The notes under the pieces: generated by a model
What the model was told of the DNA's origin: nothing
The model's input: only the letters and a program-made list of their open reading frames with translations
Databases searched by the model: none
In this document: one piece after another, positions 57,060-64,000 of the stretch
Layout: the number at the start of each line of letters is the position of its first letter
How positions within the stretch are numbered: the stretch's first letter is position 1
Program-made: the position numbers and the translations under genes
Source of the DNA: a virus
IMG/VR virus record: IMGVR_UViG_3300030518_000006
Coordinates: 32,774-96,773 of that record
DNA length: 64,000 nt
Direction: 5' to 3' (one strand)

Positions 57060-57242
57060 CTACTCCTCCATCGCCTGTCGAATCGCGTCCTGGTCAACCC
57101 CTGCTGGCGCCTCCACGACCATCTCGTCGTCGATCCAGGTGACCTTACAGCCGAGCGCTTCGAGACGCCCGGTGACGCGCAGCAGGTGCCCACGCTGGTG
57201 CTCGGTCGCCTGCTGAATCATGTTCTCGTGGAGGCGCCCCAT
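57060..57242 (-). CDS. Small hypothetical protein
   Basis: 60 aa (LRVTGRLEALGCKVTWIDDEMVVEAPAGVDQDAIRQAMEE), a compact beta-alpha fold. Unknown. Confidence 0.5.
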   Translation of the reverse strand: MGRLHENMIQQATEHQRGHLLRVTGRLEALGCKVTWIDDEMVVEAPAGVDQDAIRQAMEE

Positions 57243-57245
57243 CGC

Positions 57246-57578
57246 TCAGCTCCCCAGCATCCACTCAGCGATCGGCCCGGTGCCATGGATGGCCTTTTTG
57301 TTGGCGAACTTGGCCAGCACAATCGCGCGGGCCGCATCGAGCGGCTCTTTCACGCTCTTGGGGAAGGTCATACACTGGTACTGATTCGCGGCGGCGAATG
57401 CCTTCGCCCGGGTGATCTCCTTGGCGTTCACTTCCGGTCCGTGGAGCCACGTACAAGCCTTGGCTTTTGGGGCGAGCCTGGTCTCGCGCACCTGTTGGAG
57501 CCGGTCCAGGTACCGGCCGGTCAGCTCGACGCCGTCCATGCTGACCCAGGCGAGCACGATCCAGTAGGGAGCGCTCAT
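57246..57578 (-). CDS. Hypothetical protein
   Basis: 110 aa. Begins APYWIVLAWVSMDGVELTGRYLDRL; a helix AKEITRAKAFAAANQYQC. Co-translated with the operon-first gene. Unknown. Confidence 0.55.
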   Translation of the reverse strand: MSAPYWIVLAWVSMDGVELTGRYLDRLQQVRETRLAPKAKACTWLHGPEVNAKEITRAKAFAAANQYQCMTFPKSVKEPLDAARAIVLAKFANKKAIHGTGPIAEWMLGS

Positions 57579-58207
57579 GGCTTAGGTCCGGTGAACATCG
57601 CGCGCCCCGGGGCATCCGGGCGGCTCAGGATGGCCTTGTGCAGCATATCCTGGCCGGTGCGAATGGTGCAGCTCTTGTGCGCCTTGTTGTAGATGGCCAG
57701 CGCATGCGAATAGGAAGGGGCGGCGCCGATGGCGGTGCAGGCTTCCTGGGCGCTGAAGATGGTGTTGATGGCAGTGGGCGCTGCGGGAGTTTCAGCGATC
57801 TCCTTCAGCCCATCCAGGTGCCGCTGGATCTCGGCGCGCTGCTCCAGGATCTCCTTGATCTTGAGCCGCTGCTTCCAGCCGCTGCGCATGTTCTCGGCCT
57901 CGTCCTCGCGCTCGAAGTTACGCTCGAGCTCGGCCTCCAGGATCGCCTTGGCGTGGCGCTGGCGCTCGGCCTTGCTGGCGTTCCAGAACTGGCGGTCGTA
58001 GCGGCCCGGCTTGCGATCGTGCGGGATGCGCGTCAGGGTGCCGCGGCCGGCGGGCATGGTGTAGACCGCCAGGACGTACTCGGCGAGCACCTCGACCACG
58101 ATGCAGTCGCGCCGGTTTTGGTTGATCACCAGGCGGATGCAGTCGCCGATCGCAGGGAGGCGCATGGGTGGGGTAGCAACAGGGACGAAGGGAACAGTGT
58201 CGACCAT
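57575..58207 (-). CDS. Hypothetical protein, first of the 58-kb operon
   Basis: 210 aa from ATG 58207 behind the shared leader. N-terminal small beta barrel (IGDCIRLVINQNRRDCIVVEVLAEYVLAVYTMPAG), then a long charged coiled coil (AERQRHAKAILEAELERNFEREDEAEN...). May bind nucleic acid or protein; family unknown. Confidence 0.6.
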   Translation of the reverse strand: MVDTVPFVPVATPPMRLPAIGDCIRLVINQNRRDCIVVEVLAEYVLAVYTMPAGRGTLTRIPHDRKPGRYDRQFWNASKAERQRHAKAILEAELERNFEREDEAENMRSGWKQRLKIKEILEQRAEIQRHLDGLKEIAETPAAPTAINTIFSAQEACTAIGAAPSYSHALAIYNKAHKSCTIRTGQDMLHKAILSRPDAPGRAMFTGPKP

Positions 58208-58230
58208 GGTATGCCCTTTCCAGGCTGGTG
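58208..58230 (-). promoter_or_regulatory. Conserved ribosome-binding leader, copy 4
   Basis: Minus strand CAGCCTGGAAAGGGCATACC before ATG 58207. Confidence 0.7.
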
Positions 58231-58282
58231 ATGCCCGAAGCATGCACCGAATCCGTCCCTGAACAGACTCCGGCTAGCCGAC

Positions 58283-58303
58283 TCGCGTTACACTGTGTCA
58301 CAC
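58283..58303 (-). promoter_or_regulatory. Early-operon promoter/operator block, copy 4
   Basis: TCGCGT-TAC-ACTGTG-TCACAC (plus-strand text), 76 bases before ATG 58207. Contains the palindrome TGTGTCACACA. Confidence 0.65.
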
Positions 58304-58310
58304 AATAGAT

Positions 58311-58340
58311 GGGCGTAAGTCCTATCAACGACTTACGCCC
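58311..58340. terminator. 11-bp perfect hairpin upstream of promoter copy 4
   Basis: GGGCGTAAGTC pairs with GACTTACGCCC across an 8-base loop. It sits between the end of the upstream operon and the next promoter, where a terminator is expected, but lacks a clear T-run, so it may instead be an operator. Confidence 0.5.
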
Positions 58341-58453
58341 AGTACCGACTAACCTACTCGATGTATCCGACGTCCGAGTGCCCGGCCGGGGACCACGTAT
58401 TACCTTTGCTTCGTCGCGAGCGAGGATCGCTTTGCTGCGACCTTGTCGGCCAG

Positions 58454-58526
58454 GGTCAGGAGTTGATGCAGCTGATCATACTGCTGATCTTGGTCAGGAG
58501 TTGATGCAGCTGATCATACTGCTGAT
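58454..58526. repeat. 38-bp tandem duplication in a gene end
   Basis: A 35-base stretch starting GGTCAGGAGTTGATGCAGCT is repeated at a 38-base step (58454-58488 and 58492-58526). Because 38 is not a multiple of 3, it shifts the frame of the minus-strand gene ending at 58456. Confidence 0.85.
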
Positions 58527-59163
58527 TCAGATGGTCACGCTCCTGCGCCACCAGCGAGGCCGCGGCATTGGCATCGTGCAGGTCCGCCTTGATCTTCCTG
58601 ATCGCCTCATTGGGCTGACCCGGCGTCGGCCGCAGCTCCGCCATCCGATCGATCCGCTCGGAAAGGGTCATGACTCGCCCGTCGCCGTTCTGCTCCTCGA
58701 CACCGTGGCGGGTCAAAGCGACGTGGGCTTTTCGCAGGTACACCTGGAGAGTATCACGCTCCCTCTGCAAGGTCTCTACCGCCTTGTTGTGATCCGCCCA
58801 CGACGGGCGTTGATTCCGCTCCGCTACCGCCTCATCGATCCGCCCTTGCATGCCGGTGACCTCGGCGCGGTGGAGGAGTTTCTCGGAGGCCAGCTCGGCC
58901 TTGAGCTCGTCCTTCTCCTTGACGACTGCCTCCCATAGTGCCCGCATGGTGCGCGCGCTGTGCTCGATGGAGTCAATGATGGACGGGGTCTGGGGCGGCG
59001 GGGGAATGGGCATGGCGGGTTCCTTGGGCGACGGTTCAGGGCGTTCGATGAGGCCGAGGAGTATGCCATGCCCGGGATGACGGAAGCAATGGATGGCGTC
59101 GTCATCGGGCAGGATACAATGGCAGTAGGCGCAGCGACGACAGAGACGGAGGCTCACGTTCAC
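58456..59163 (-). CDS. Coiled-coil protein with Zn-like N-terminus and frameshifted end
   Basis: 235 aa from GTG 59163 (GTGA overlap); ATG 59014 (MPIPPPP) is an alternative with AAGGAAC upstream. CRRCAYCHCILPDDDAIHC at the start looks like a metal site; residues 60-230 are a coiled coil. The last 11 residues (KISSMISCINS) come from a 38-bp tandem duplication. Without it the frame would read on as HQLLTLADKVAAKRSS and stop near 58401. Confidence 0.6.
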   Translation of the reverse strand: MNVSLRLCRRCAYCHCILPDDDAIHCFRHPGHGILLGLIERPEPSPKEPAMPIPPPPQTPSIIDSIEHSARTMRALWEAVVKEKDELKAELASEKLLHRAEVTGMQGRIDEAVAERNQRPSWADHNKAVETLQRERDTLQVYLRKAHVALTRHGVEEQNGDGRVMTLSERIDRMAELRPTPGQPNEAIRKIKADLHDANAAASLVAQERDHLNQQYDQLHQLLTKISSMISCINS

Positions 59164-59633
59164 GTCTTCTGCTCCACGGCGCTATCAGGGTATGTGCCAT
59201 TCCTGGGCAGCACGACCGTGTCGATGCGACCGTTCATCGCATGGACCCGGTCGGCCAAGGCCTTGAGGTCGCTCGGCAGGCCTAAGCATCCACACGGCGC
59301 CTTGGGATTGTTGCTCCCGTCGATCGAGAACCGGCAGTGGGACTTGCCGCAGCCCTGCTGGACCTGCTCGACGACTCGATAGATCTCCGACGCAAGCTTC
59401 TGGCGCTCTTCCCAGTAGGCTTCGGACGCAATCTCGTCGGCGGTCAGCTCCGGCTTGATCCGGAAATGGTCGTACGACTGCATACCGGCGATCTCACGCG
59501 CACCCACATCCCGCCACCGTTTGGTGTCGACGTATTGCCGCTGCACCGTCTGCCCGTGGGCATGGGCGGTGAGATACGTGATCATCAGCAGGGTGTGGGC
59601 CTTGGAGCCGGGTAGGTCGGGGAAGTCGGTCAT
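59160..59633 (-). CDS. Hypothetical protein
   Basis: 157 aa from ATG 59633 (ATGA overlap with the kinase). Mixed helices (YWEERQKLASEIYRVVEQVQQGCGKSHC) and Cys residues (CGCLGL). Family unknown. Confidence 0.55.
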   Translation of the reverse strand: MTDFPDLPGSKAHTLLMITYLTAHAHGQTVQRQYVDTKRWRDVGAREIAGMQSYDHFRIKPELTADEIASEAYWEERQKLASEIYRVVEQVQQGCGKSHCRFSIDGSNNPKAPCGCLGLPSDLKALADRVHAMNGRIDTVVLPRNGTYPDSAVEQKT

Positions 59634-60238
59634 GATTTCTGCTCTCTGGCGCGCTGCGCCGTGACGATGATGTGCTCCGCCATCCATTCCCAGTCGATCT
59701 CGGCTCGGGGCTTGAGCCAGATCGTCTCGGTGATGCAGGCGGCCGGGAGACGTTGATTGGTGACGTGGTCGTCGGCGTACTCGACCCCTTCGCGACGGAG
59801 TTCGATCACTGCGTCGGCAAGGAAGGCCTCGTTCACAAAGCGCACATCGGTGATCAGGGTCACCCCGTGCGTCCGCTGGGCAAGCCGAGCCTTCATCAGC
59901 TCGACCCAGTGGTTGACCCCCAGCTGCTCGCGCACCACTTCGGTGCCGATGAACTGCATGAGCTTACGCGGGGACCAGCCGATGAGGGATTGCGTTGGGG
60001 CGGTCGTAGGTTCCCATACCACCTCCTTGGTGGTCTCGTCCATGAGTTGCTCCGGCGCCCATCCGGTAAGCGCAGCGACGCAGCGATAGAGGGGCGCCGC
60101 GAACTTGTCGCGATAGCACAGGTGCTTCTGCTGAAACCAGACTTTCCCGGCCAGGGAGTTGGCGACAGTGTCCTTGCCGGTGCCGCGCGGGGCAGAGAAG
60201 CCGATCGTGAGATGTTGGAGGAGGGAGAGATCGATCAT
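59630..60238 (-). CDS. Deoxynucleoside monophosphate kinase (T4 gp1-like)
   Basis: 202 aa from ATG 60238. P-loop GFSAPRGTGKDT (about 13-24), lid-region helix (SLIGWSPRKLMQFIGTEVVREQLG), and TLITDVRFVNEAFL typical of phage dNMP kinases. Converts dNMPs to dNDPs for viral DNA synthesis. The only clear nucleotide-metabolism gene here besides the deaminase domain. Confidence 0.8.
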   Translation of the reverse strand: MIDLSLLQHLTIGFSAPRGTGKDTVANSLAGKVWFQQKHLCYRDKFAAPLYRCVAALTGWAPEQLMDETTKEVVWEPTTAPTQSLIGWSPRKLMQFIGTEVVREQLGVNHWVELMKARLAQRTHGVTLITDVRFVNEAFLADAVIELRREGVEYADDHVTNQRLPAACITETIWLKPRAEIDWEWMAEHIIVTAQRAREQKS

Positions 60239-60618
60239 GGCGCAGCCTTTCCGCACGGCTGCCAGACCACGCCGTCATGGTCCACCCGCAGCTTGGTATA
60301 CTCGTAGGCCTCGAGCAGCTTCGCAAAGGTGATCCACCCGCGCAGCGATGAGAGGACCCCTTCCGGGTTCACCTCCATGATGATCCCGCGCCGGTCAGGG
60401 TCTCCCTTCTTGGACCGGATGATGGCGCCCATGGGGACGTCACGAGAGGCCCAGGGAACGAGCTTGGGCGCGGGCTTGACCCGGTAATTCCATTTCCCGC
60501 CGAAACCCATCTGCTCATTCGGAACCCATACACCATCGAGTCGCTGATATTCGATCTCCTGGCCTTTGGAATAGGCCTCGATGATGGGGAGCAGTTCGGC
60601 GGCGCGTTCAGGTCTCAT
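60235..60618 (-). CDS. Common phage small protein (RAxELLPIIEAYSxGxxI family)
   Basis: 127 aa from ATG 60618. MRPERAAELLPIIEAYSKGQEIEYQ...VWVPNEQ...KWNYRVKP is a pattern often found in phage early regions. Beta-rich middle. Function unknown. Confidence 0.6.
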   Translation of the reverse strand: MRPERAAELLPIIEAYSKGQEIEYQRLDGVWVPNEQMGFGGKWNYRVKPAPKLVPWASRDVPMGAIIRSKKGDPDRRGIIMEVNPEGVLSSLRGWITFAKLLEAYEYTKLRVDHDGVVWQPCGKAAP

Positions 60619-60833
60619 GACTTCAGGTCCTTCTCGAGATCCTTGATTCCCTGTGTGCATGTCTGGATCGTCTTCGCATAGGCGTTGAGCATGTGGGCAG
60701 CGATCTGCAGGTTGTAGAATACCGGCTGCCACCCCTTACTGATCTCATCGGCGACCTCCTTAGCGGCTCTCTCGGCCTGCTTGATCTGGTCCCGAAGGCG
60801 TTGGATGTGCTCGAGTTCTCGACCCTTGGTCAT
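60615..60833 (-). CDS. Small coiled-coil protein
   Basis: 72 aa from ATG 60833 with GGAG upstream; two helices (ELEHIQRLRDQIKQAERAAKEVADEI; MLNAYAKTIQTCTQGIKDLEKDL). Unknown. Confidence 0.55.
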   Translation of the reverse strand: MTKGRELEHIQRLRDQIKQAERAAKEVADEISKGWQPVFYNLQIAAHMLNAYAKTIQTCTQGIKDLEKDLKS

Positions 60834-60976
60834 GGCTGCACTCCTATGGTCACACTCGGGTGCATCCGCTCCCACACCGCCCACCCTGCCAGGGCTACCG
60901 CCAGCACGATGAGTGTGGCGCAGCCGAGGAATGCGGCCCAGGTGCCTTCGCGAGGGTCGTCGGGAGGGAGGGTCAC
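60830..60976 (-). CDS. 48-aa single-span membrane protein
   Basis: GTG 60976 overlaps the preceding stop (GTGA); its stop overlaps the next start. Acidic N-terminus, one span (FLGCATLIVLAVALAGWAVW), short tail. Resembles small phage membrane proteins. Confidence 0.6.
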   Translation of the reverse strand: MTLPPDDPREGTWAAFLGCATLIVLAVALAGWAVWERMHPSVTIGVQP

Positions 60977-61323
60977 GGGTGCTCGCCCAGGTGTTCGCCC
61001 AGGCAGCCGAAGACATGGAACACCAGGCCGCCAGTGTCGGCGCGACCAAGGTAGTTGAGGCCGCCGATGTGATCGGGTGAACCGGTCGCCATCACCAAGA
61101 AGGTGAAGAGATCAGCGTAGCCGCCGCTGGACGGGTTCTTGGTGAACTTGGCCGCGATGTCAGGGCCGACTACGGCCCAGACCCGGAGCTTGGGCGCGGG
61201 GTCGCCCACACCGGAATGCTCCTGCTGAAACGCCACGCTGATGGGCTTGGCGCCACGCGGCAGCCGGACGATCTGGCGACCGGGCTCGAGGGAGAGGTCG
61301 TACTTGTAGATGATGTCGTTCAT
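60973..61323 (-). CDS. DUF7352-like small phage protein
   Basis: 116 aa from ATG 61323, GGGAGGGAC upstream. IIYKYDLSLEPGRQIVRLPRGAKPISVAFQQ...LRVWAVV...LNYLGRADTGGLVFHVF matches a common phage beta-fold family. Function unknown. Confidence 0.65.
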   Translation of the reverse strand: MNDIIYKYDLSLEPGRQIVRLPRGAKPISVAFQQEHSGVGDPAPKLRVWAVVGPDIAAKFTKNPSSGGYADLFTFLVMATGSPDHIGGLNYLGRADTGGLVFHVFGCLGEHLGEHP

Positions 61324-61577
61324 TCGTCCCTCCCTGCTGGATCCAACGATGGGTTGGCCAGATTGTCCACGCTGGCCAGCACCCAGATGCGCAGGCACTC
61401 CGCGGTGCAGAAGTGCTGGGCGACGGTGCATTGCATCGTGCAGCCACCACCATGCGCCGACAGCCAGAGACCGGCGGGGATGGTCGACCAGCCGCCCATG
61501 GAGTCCCGGGCCCAGGATGGGGTGGGCTCGTTCTGCTTGCCGCATTGGTCGCAGCGGAGGGAGGTGAGGGTGGTCAT
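61320..61577 (-). CDS. Small zinc-ribbon protein
   Basis: 85 aa from ATG 61577. Two Cys pairs (CDQCGK; CTMQCTVAQHFCTAEC) with a Trp-rich loop: a treble-clef-type metal site. ATGA overlap. Confidence 0.6.
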   Translation of the reverse strand: MTTLTSLRCDQCGKQNEPTPSWARDSMGGWSTIPAGLWLSAHGGGCTMQCTVAQHFCTAECLRIWVLASVDNLANPSLDPAGRDE

Positions 61578-61581
61578 GCTG

Positions 61582-61845
61582 CTATCCTCCAAACTGTGGA
61601 CCGCGACGTGGTTCACGCTGCGGTTCTATGGCCAATATGCGAGCTTCCAATTCACTCGCCCGGCTCCGCAGCATGGCAACCGCATCGCAAAGGCGGGCGA
61701 CGGTAGCGTGCATAGATTGGGTGTTGTTCTCGTTGAAAGGATAATTCCCGGCCTTTACATGAAATTGCTGAAGACCGTGCATGGAGCAAACCGGAGAACC
61801 GGCAGCAGCGGGCTGGTTGCAGTCAGGCACAGTGCACGCGGTCAT
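61582..61845 (-). CDS. Small Cys/His protein with coiled tail
   Basis: 87 aa. CTVPDCNQPAAAGSPVCSMHG is a small zinc-knuckle-like site seen in phage HNH-associated and early proteins; then a helix (ATVARLCDAVAMLRSRASELEARI). Unknown. Confidence 0.55.
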   Translation of the reverse strand: MTACTVPDCNQPAAAGSPVCSMHGLQQFHVKAGNYPFNENNTQSMHATVARLCDAVAMLRSRASELEARILAIEPQREPRRGPQFGG

Positions 61846-62042
61846 GCGCTCCCCTTCTTCCCTGGAACGCTCGGAAACAACGTCAGCTCACCTGGATTGG
61901 TCTCGATCCCCGGCACCGGCAGCGACCCCAAGGATATCTTGATCCGGCCGCCGTCGTTGGTGAAGGCGTGCCCGATGGTGGTCCACCCGGTCTTGTGACC
62001 GCGGGTCCAGTGGTAGGCGACGTCGTAGGTGGGTTTGGTCAC
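61842..62042 (-). CDS. Small hypothetical protein
   Basis: 66 aa, GTG 62042 overlapping the preceding stop. Beta-rich (YDVAYHWTRGHKTGWTTIGHAF...GRIKISLGSLPV). Similar small proteins occur in phage early regions. Unknown. Confidence 0.5.
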   Translation of the reverse strand: MTKPTYDVAYHWTRGHKTGWTTIGHAFTNDGGRIKISLGSLPVPGIETNPGELTLFPSVPGKKGSA

Positions 62043-62338
62043 GTGCTCAGGTCCGCACACCCGCCCAGGTTCTCGGCCTCCCGCTTCTTGTTCGCGTTCT
62101 CCCCGCGCTTCCGCCCGCCCATGCTGCCGATTGTGGCCATGTGGTACCGGTCCGCGCTCACCTTCTCCCCGCCCTTGCGCCCCGCGCGGGACGCCTCGTC
62201 TCGGGTGAACTCGTGTGCAGCGCCCTTGGCGTGCGCGGACGTCCCGCCTTTGCTGGAGATGGCGGCCCGCTTCTCCGGCGACATCGCGGCAAAGCCGCGG
62301 GGGCCGTGCGGTTTAGGCTTGGGGACGTAGGGGGTCAT
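62039..62338 (-). CDS. KGG-motif small protein
   Basis: 99 aa. Three KGG/RKGG units (AAISSKGGTSAHAKG; EFTRDEASRAGRKGGEKVS; SMGGRKRG) as in Con-10/GsiB-like stress proteins and phage homologs. Basic, probably disordered until bound. Role unknown. Confidence 0.7.
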   Translation of the reverse strand: MTPYVPKPKPHGPRGFAAMSPEKRAAISSKGGTSAHAKGAAHEFTRDEASRAGRKGGEKVSADRYHMATIGSMGGRKRGENANKKREAENLGGCADLST

Positions 62339-62583
62339 GGGGTCTCCATACGGGTCAGCTCGACCAGGGCGCGCTTCGCCTGGGCCAGCTGTTGGGTGAG
62401 GGAATTGATCAGGTGCTGCTGCGTCGCGATCTGCCCAGCCTGGGCGGCGCGCACCTCTTCGACGGCGGACATGACCGGGTGCAGCTGGTCCAAGGCGTTG
62501 TACGCGTCTTGCCGGGCCTTGAGGTTGCGGATGCCAGGAATGGTGGCGCGAAGCGTGGTGAGGGCGTGGGTGACGTCGATCAT
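62335..62583 (-). CDS. Small helical protein
   Basis: 82 aa from ATG 62583. Two long helices (VMSAVEEVRAAQAGQIATQQHLINSLTQQLAQAKRALVEL). Unknown. Confidence 0.5.
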   Translation of the reverse strand: MIDVTHALTTLRATIPGIRNLKARQDAYNALDQLHPVMSAVEEVRAAQAGQIATQQHLINSLTQQLAQAKRALVELTRMETP

Positions 62584-62834
62584 ACGTTGCTCTCCGGTGC
62601 GATCATCTCGAACAGCTCTGCCGCTCTGTTGAGCAGCGCCGCGCGCTCCTCGGGCGTCATGATGCGGCACTCCTTCAGGGCATCGAGGAGCGTTCGGACG
62701 CAGTGCAGGGTGCTGCCGGCCGCGCGCCACTGCTGCTCGTCAATCTGCTTCTTGGCTCGGGCGAGCCACACGACGATGACGGTCTGGAAGGTCGCATCGA
62801 GCGCGCTGGCGAGGAAGAGGCGGAAGAGGGACAT
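62580..62834 (-). CDS. Small hypothetical protein, hydrophobic N-terminus
   Basis: 84 aa. N-terminal hydrophobic stretch (LFRLFLASALDATFQTVIVVWLA), then helices. Possibly membrane-associated. Unknown. Confidence 0.5.
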   Translation of the reverse strand: MSLFRLFLASALDATFQTVIVVWLARAKKQIDEQQWRAAGSTLHCVRTLLDALKECRIMTPEERAALLNRAAELFEMIAPESNV

Positions 62835-62836
62835 GG

Positions 62837-63046
62837 CTATCCGTCCCGCGCCGTGGTGTTCGCCAGTTTATAGTCGATCGATGCGATTGTGCGCGCCTGT
62901 AGATCGATCTCACGGGCAGCGTCGGACAGATCGTCTCGCGTCGCGTCCGGTGTGTTGAGCAGCTTACGCGCGGCAGCTCTCGCACGGTTCACCGCGGCAA
63001 CCCGGTCACAGCGGCACTCCTCCCATACCCGTCCGTAGTCGCTCAT
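62837..63046 (-). CDS. Small hypothetical protein
   Basis: 69 aa from ATG 63046 with GGGAGG upstream; first gene after the promoter at 63073. Helical (AAVNRARAAARKLLNTPDATRDDLSDAAREI). Confidence 0.55.
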   Translation of the reverse strand: MSDYGRVWEECRCDRVAAVNRARAAARKLLNTPDATRDDLSDAAREIDLQARTIASIDYKLANTTARDG

Positions 63047-63072
63047 CCAAACCTCCCTCGCCAATGCGCGCC

Positions 63073-63099
63073 ACTATGGAGGCGCTATGGAGGAGTCAA
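63073..63099 (-). promoter_or_regulatory. Promoter related to that at 45.5 kb
   Basis: Minus strand TTGACT (63094-63099), then 15 bases, then CATAGT (63073-63078), with the same doubled TCCATAG as at 45504-45532. The 15-base spacing is short, so activity is less sure. Drives the 62837 operon. Confidence 0.5.
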
Positions 63100-63120
63100 C
63101 AGTGAAATCCTAGTGCCCGG

Positions 63121-63405
63121 TCATCGCTTCCTCCGCGCCATCGTCTTCTCTCGCGCGTCTTCCATGAGCCCTGCCATCTCATAGGCCATCGTCGCCACCT
63201 TCGCGTCGACCGTGTTCGTGCTGAGGATGGTCTGCATCGCCGCGGTCGCGAACGCATCGAGACGGTCCTGCACCACGTCAACGGCGTGCTCGTAGGTGAC
63301 CGACCCCGCGCCTTTGCAGATGTGGCAGGTCTCATAGCGACTCGGGCCATAGGAGCACTTGCCGATACCGCGGCATTCATGGCACTGACGAGAGGCGAGG
63401 GTCAT
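63121..63405 (-). CDS. DnaJ-type zinc-finger small protein
   Basis: 94 aa. CHECRGIGKC and CHICKGAG are two CxxCxGxG-type half-sites like DnaJ zinc modules, followed by a helical tail ending MARRKR. Could act as a small chaperone or adaptor. Confidence 0.6.
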   Translation of the reverse strand: MTLASRQCHECRGIGKCSYGPSRYETCHICKGAGSVTYEHAVDVVQDRLDAFATAAMQTILSTNTVDAKVATMAYEMAGLMEDAREKTMARRKR

Positions 63406-63474
63406 GACGCTTCTTTCTTACGAGGGTGCGCTCGAGTCCATTCATTCCTGCAACTGGTACTACACAAGCGGCTA

Positions 63475-63783
63475 TCACTGCGCGGCCTCCCGCAACCGCT
63501 CCCTGATATACTCGCCGTCCTCCTTGGTCAGCAGGTGGTCCTTGTCCCTGGTCAAGCGGGCGATGGTGGCATGCAGCTCCTCTATCTCCTTCTCAGCATC
63601 GTCGTGCAGCCTGGACATAGCCTTGGCGGTCTGCGCATTGGCATCCCGTTCCGCCAGGGCGGCATGCAACGCAGATTCCCCCGCCGTCGCCGCTGGCCCA
63701 GGTGGGGCGGGGGCGCGGGACTCGGCCTCCATCGGATCTTCCCTGCCGCAACGCTCACACTTACCTCGGTATGCAGCGAACAT
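63475..63783 (-). CDS. Coiled-coil protein with N-terminal Cys pair
   Basis: 102 aa; GGGAG before ATG 63783. CERCGRED at the start, then Ala/Pro linker and a long coiled coil (AKAMSRLHDDAEKEIEELHATIARLTRDKD). Its ATG overlaps the Lar-like stop (TAATG). Confidence 0.55.
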   Translation of the reverse strand: MFAAYRGKCERCGREDPMEAESRAPAPPGPAATAGESALHAALAERDANAQTAKAMSRLHDDAEKEIEELHATIARLTRDKDHLLTKEDGEYIRERLREAAQ

Positions 63784-64000
63784 TACTTACTCTCCCTATT
63801 CACGGCGTTCCACGGATCGATAGCGTCCCTGGCCGAGTTCGGCCCGGCCTTCCTGGTATAGAATGGACCCTGAGCATCGCAGTCGCCGCAGAGGACGTAA
63901 TGCGACTCATGGCTACCAGAGGCGATGCGCATCAGGTGGACATTCGATGAGCAGCAAAACGGGCAGGGTTTCAGCGCCCCCTTCCCGGCATCGGGTTGGG
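63783..64000 (-). CDS. Lar-like restriction-alleviation Zn ribbon (5' end off the window)
   Basis: The frame is open at base 64000. It reads ALKPCPFCCSSNVHLMRI... then YVLCGDCDAQGPFYTRKAGP..DAIDPWNAVNRE. LKPCPFC...CxxC.A.GP...A...WN is the signature of the Lar family, which eases host restriction. Most of the protein is present. Confidence 0.75.
   Translation of the reverse strand, partial: QPDAGKGALKPCPFCCSSNVHLMRIASGSHESHYVLCGDCDAQGPFYTRKAGPNSARDAIDPWNAVNRESK

Overview
This 64 kb, GC-rich window has no bacterial housekeeping genes. Genes are packed tightly: dozens of start/stop pairs overlap as ATGA, GTGA or TGATG. It is read as the inside of a large bacterial virus (phage) genome, with a gene cut at each edge (left: bases 1-1122; right: 63783-64000). 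Shine-Dalgarno sites and sigma70-like promoters (TTGACA-17 nt-CATAGT at 45.5 kb) point to a bacterial host. I cannot name the host or the virus family. No terminase, portal, tail tape-measure, packaging ATPase, DNA polymerase, tRNA or rRNA gene was recognised here.

Layout. (1) 1-13.6 kb, minus strand: adsorption and surface proteins. These are three F5/8C (discoidin-like) adhesins, two sharing about 880 identical bases; a 1071-aa YadA-like fibre; a second fibre; a membrane protein fused to a GT4 glycosyltransferase; a poly-Thr Cys-rich protein; and four beta-rich structural candidates. (2) 13.7-34.2 kb, plus strand: a Phd/YefM-like regulator, a structured RNA leader, a nuclease-like protein and small membrane proteins; then a cytosine-5 DNA methyltransferase carrying an inserted cytidine-deaminase-like domain and flanked by two copies of a small-gene cassette; then a block of probable virion proteins. 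Many of that block end in one membrane segment plus a basic tail and share an (L/M/I/F)xGxG motif and RRNP-type basic motifs. (3) 34.2-37.5 kb: three paralogous coat-like proteins on both strands, one with a ribbon-helix-helix (RHH) N-terminus behind its own palindromic operator, plus a glycine-rich membrane protein. (4) 37.6-45.5 kb, mostly minus: a sigma-region-4-like protein, a serine recombinase, a VRR-NUC nuclease, a RecB/Cas4-like nuclease and unknowns. (5) 45.5-48.7 kb, minus: accessory genes (AbiE-like toxin/antitoxin, glycosyltransferase, GH130-like propeller, lipoprotein). (6) 48.7-64 kb, minus: a UvrD-like helicase, a homing endonuclease, a dNMP kinase and about 30 small early-type proteins, many with Cys clusters. 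Four operons here share one promoter/operator block and one ribosome-binding leader.

Working model (inference): adsorption proteins lie on the left; virion assembly genes are in the middle, with membrane anchors, basic DNA-condensing proteins and a transglutaminase/protease-like protein that could join or cut virion proteins; early host-takeover genes lie on the right. The wealth of small membrane proteins and the lack of tail or terminase genes make a membrane-containing virion worth testing. The fibre genes and several small families would fit a tailed phage equally well. The longest stretch without a confident gene is 35693-36056 (operator plus a basic in-frame extension, listed below). 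Others are 58208-58455 (promoter, hairpin, tandem repeat), 36729-36926 (only a weak GC hairpin seen) and 55270-55445 (promoter and leader).
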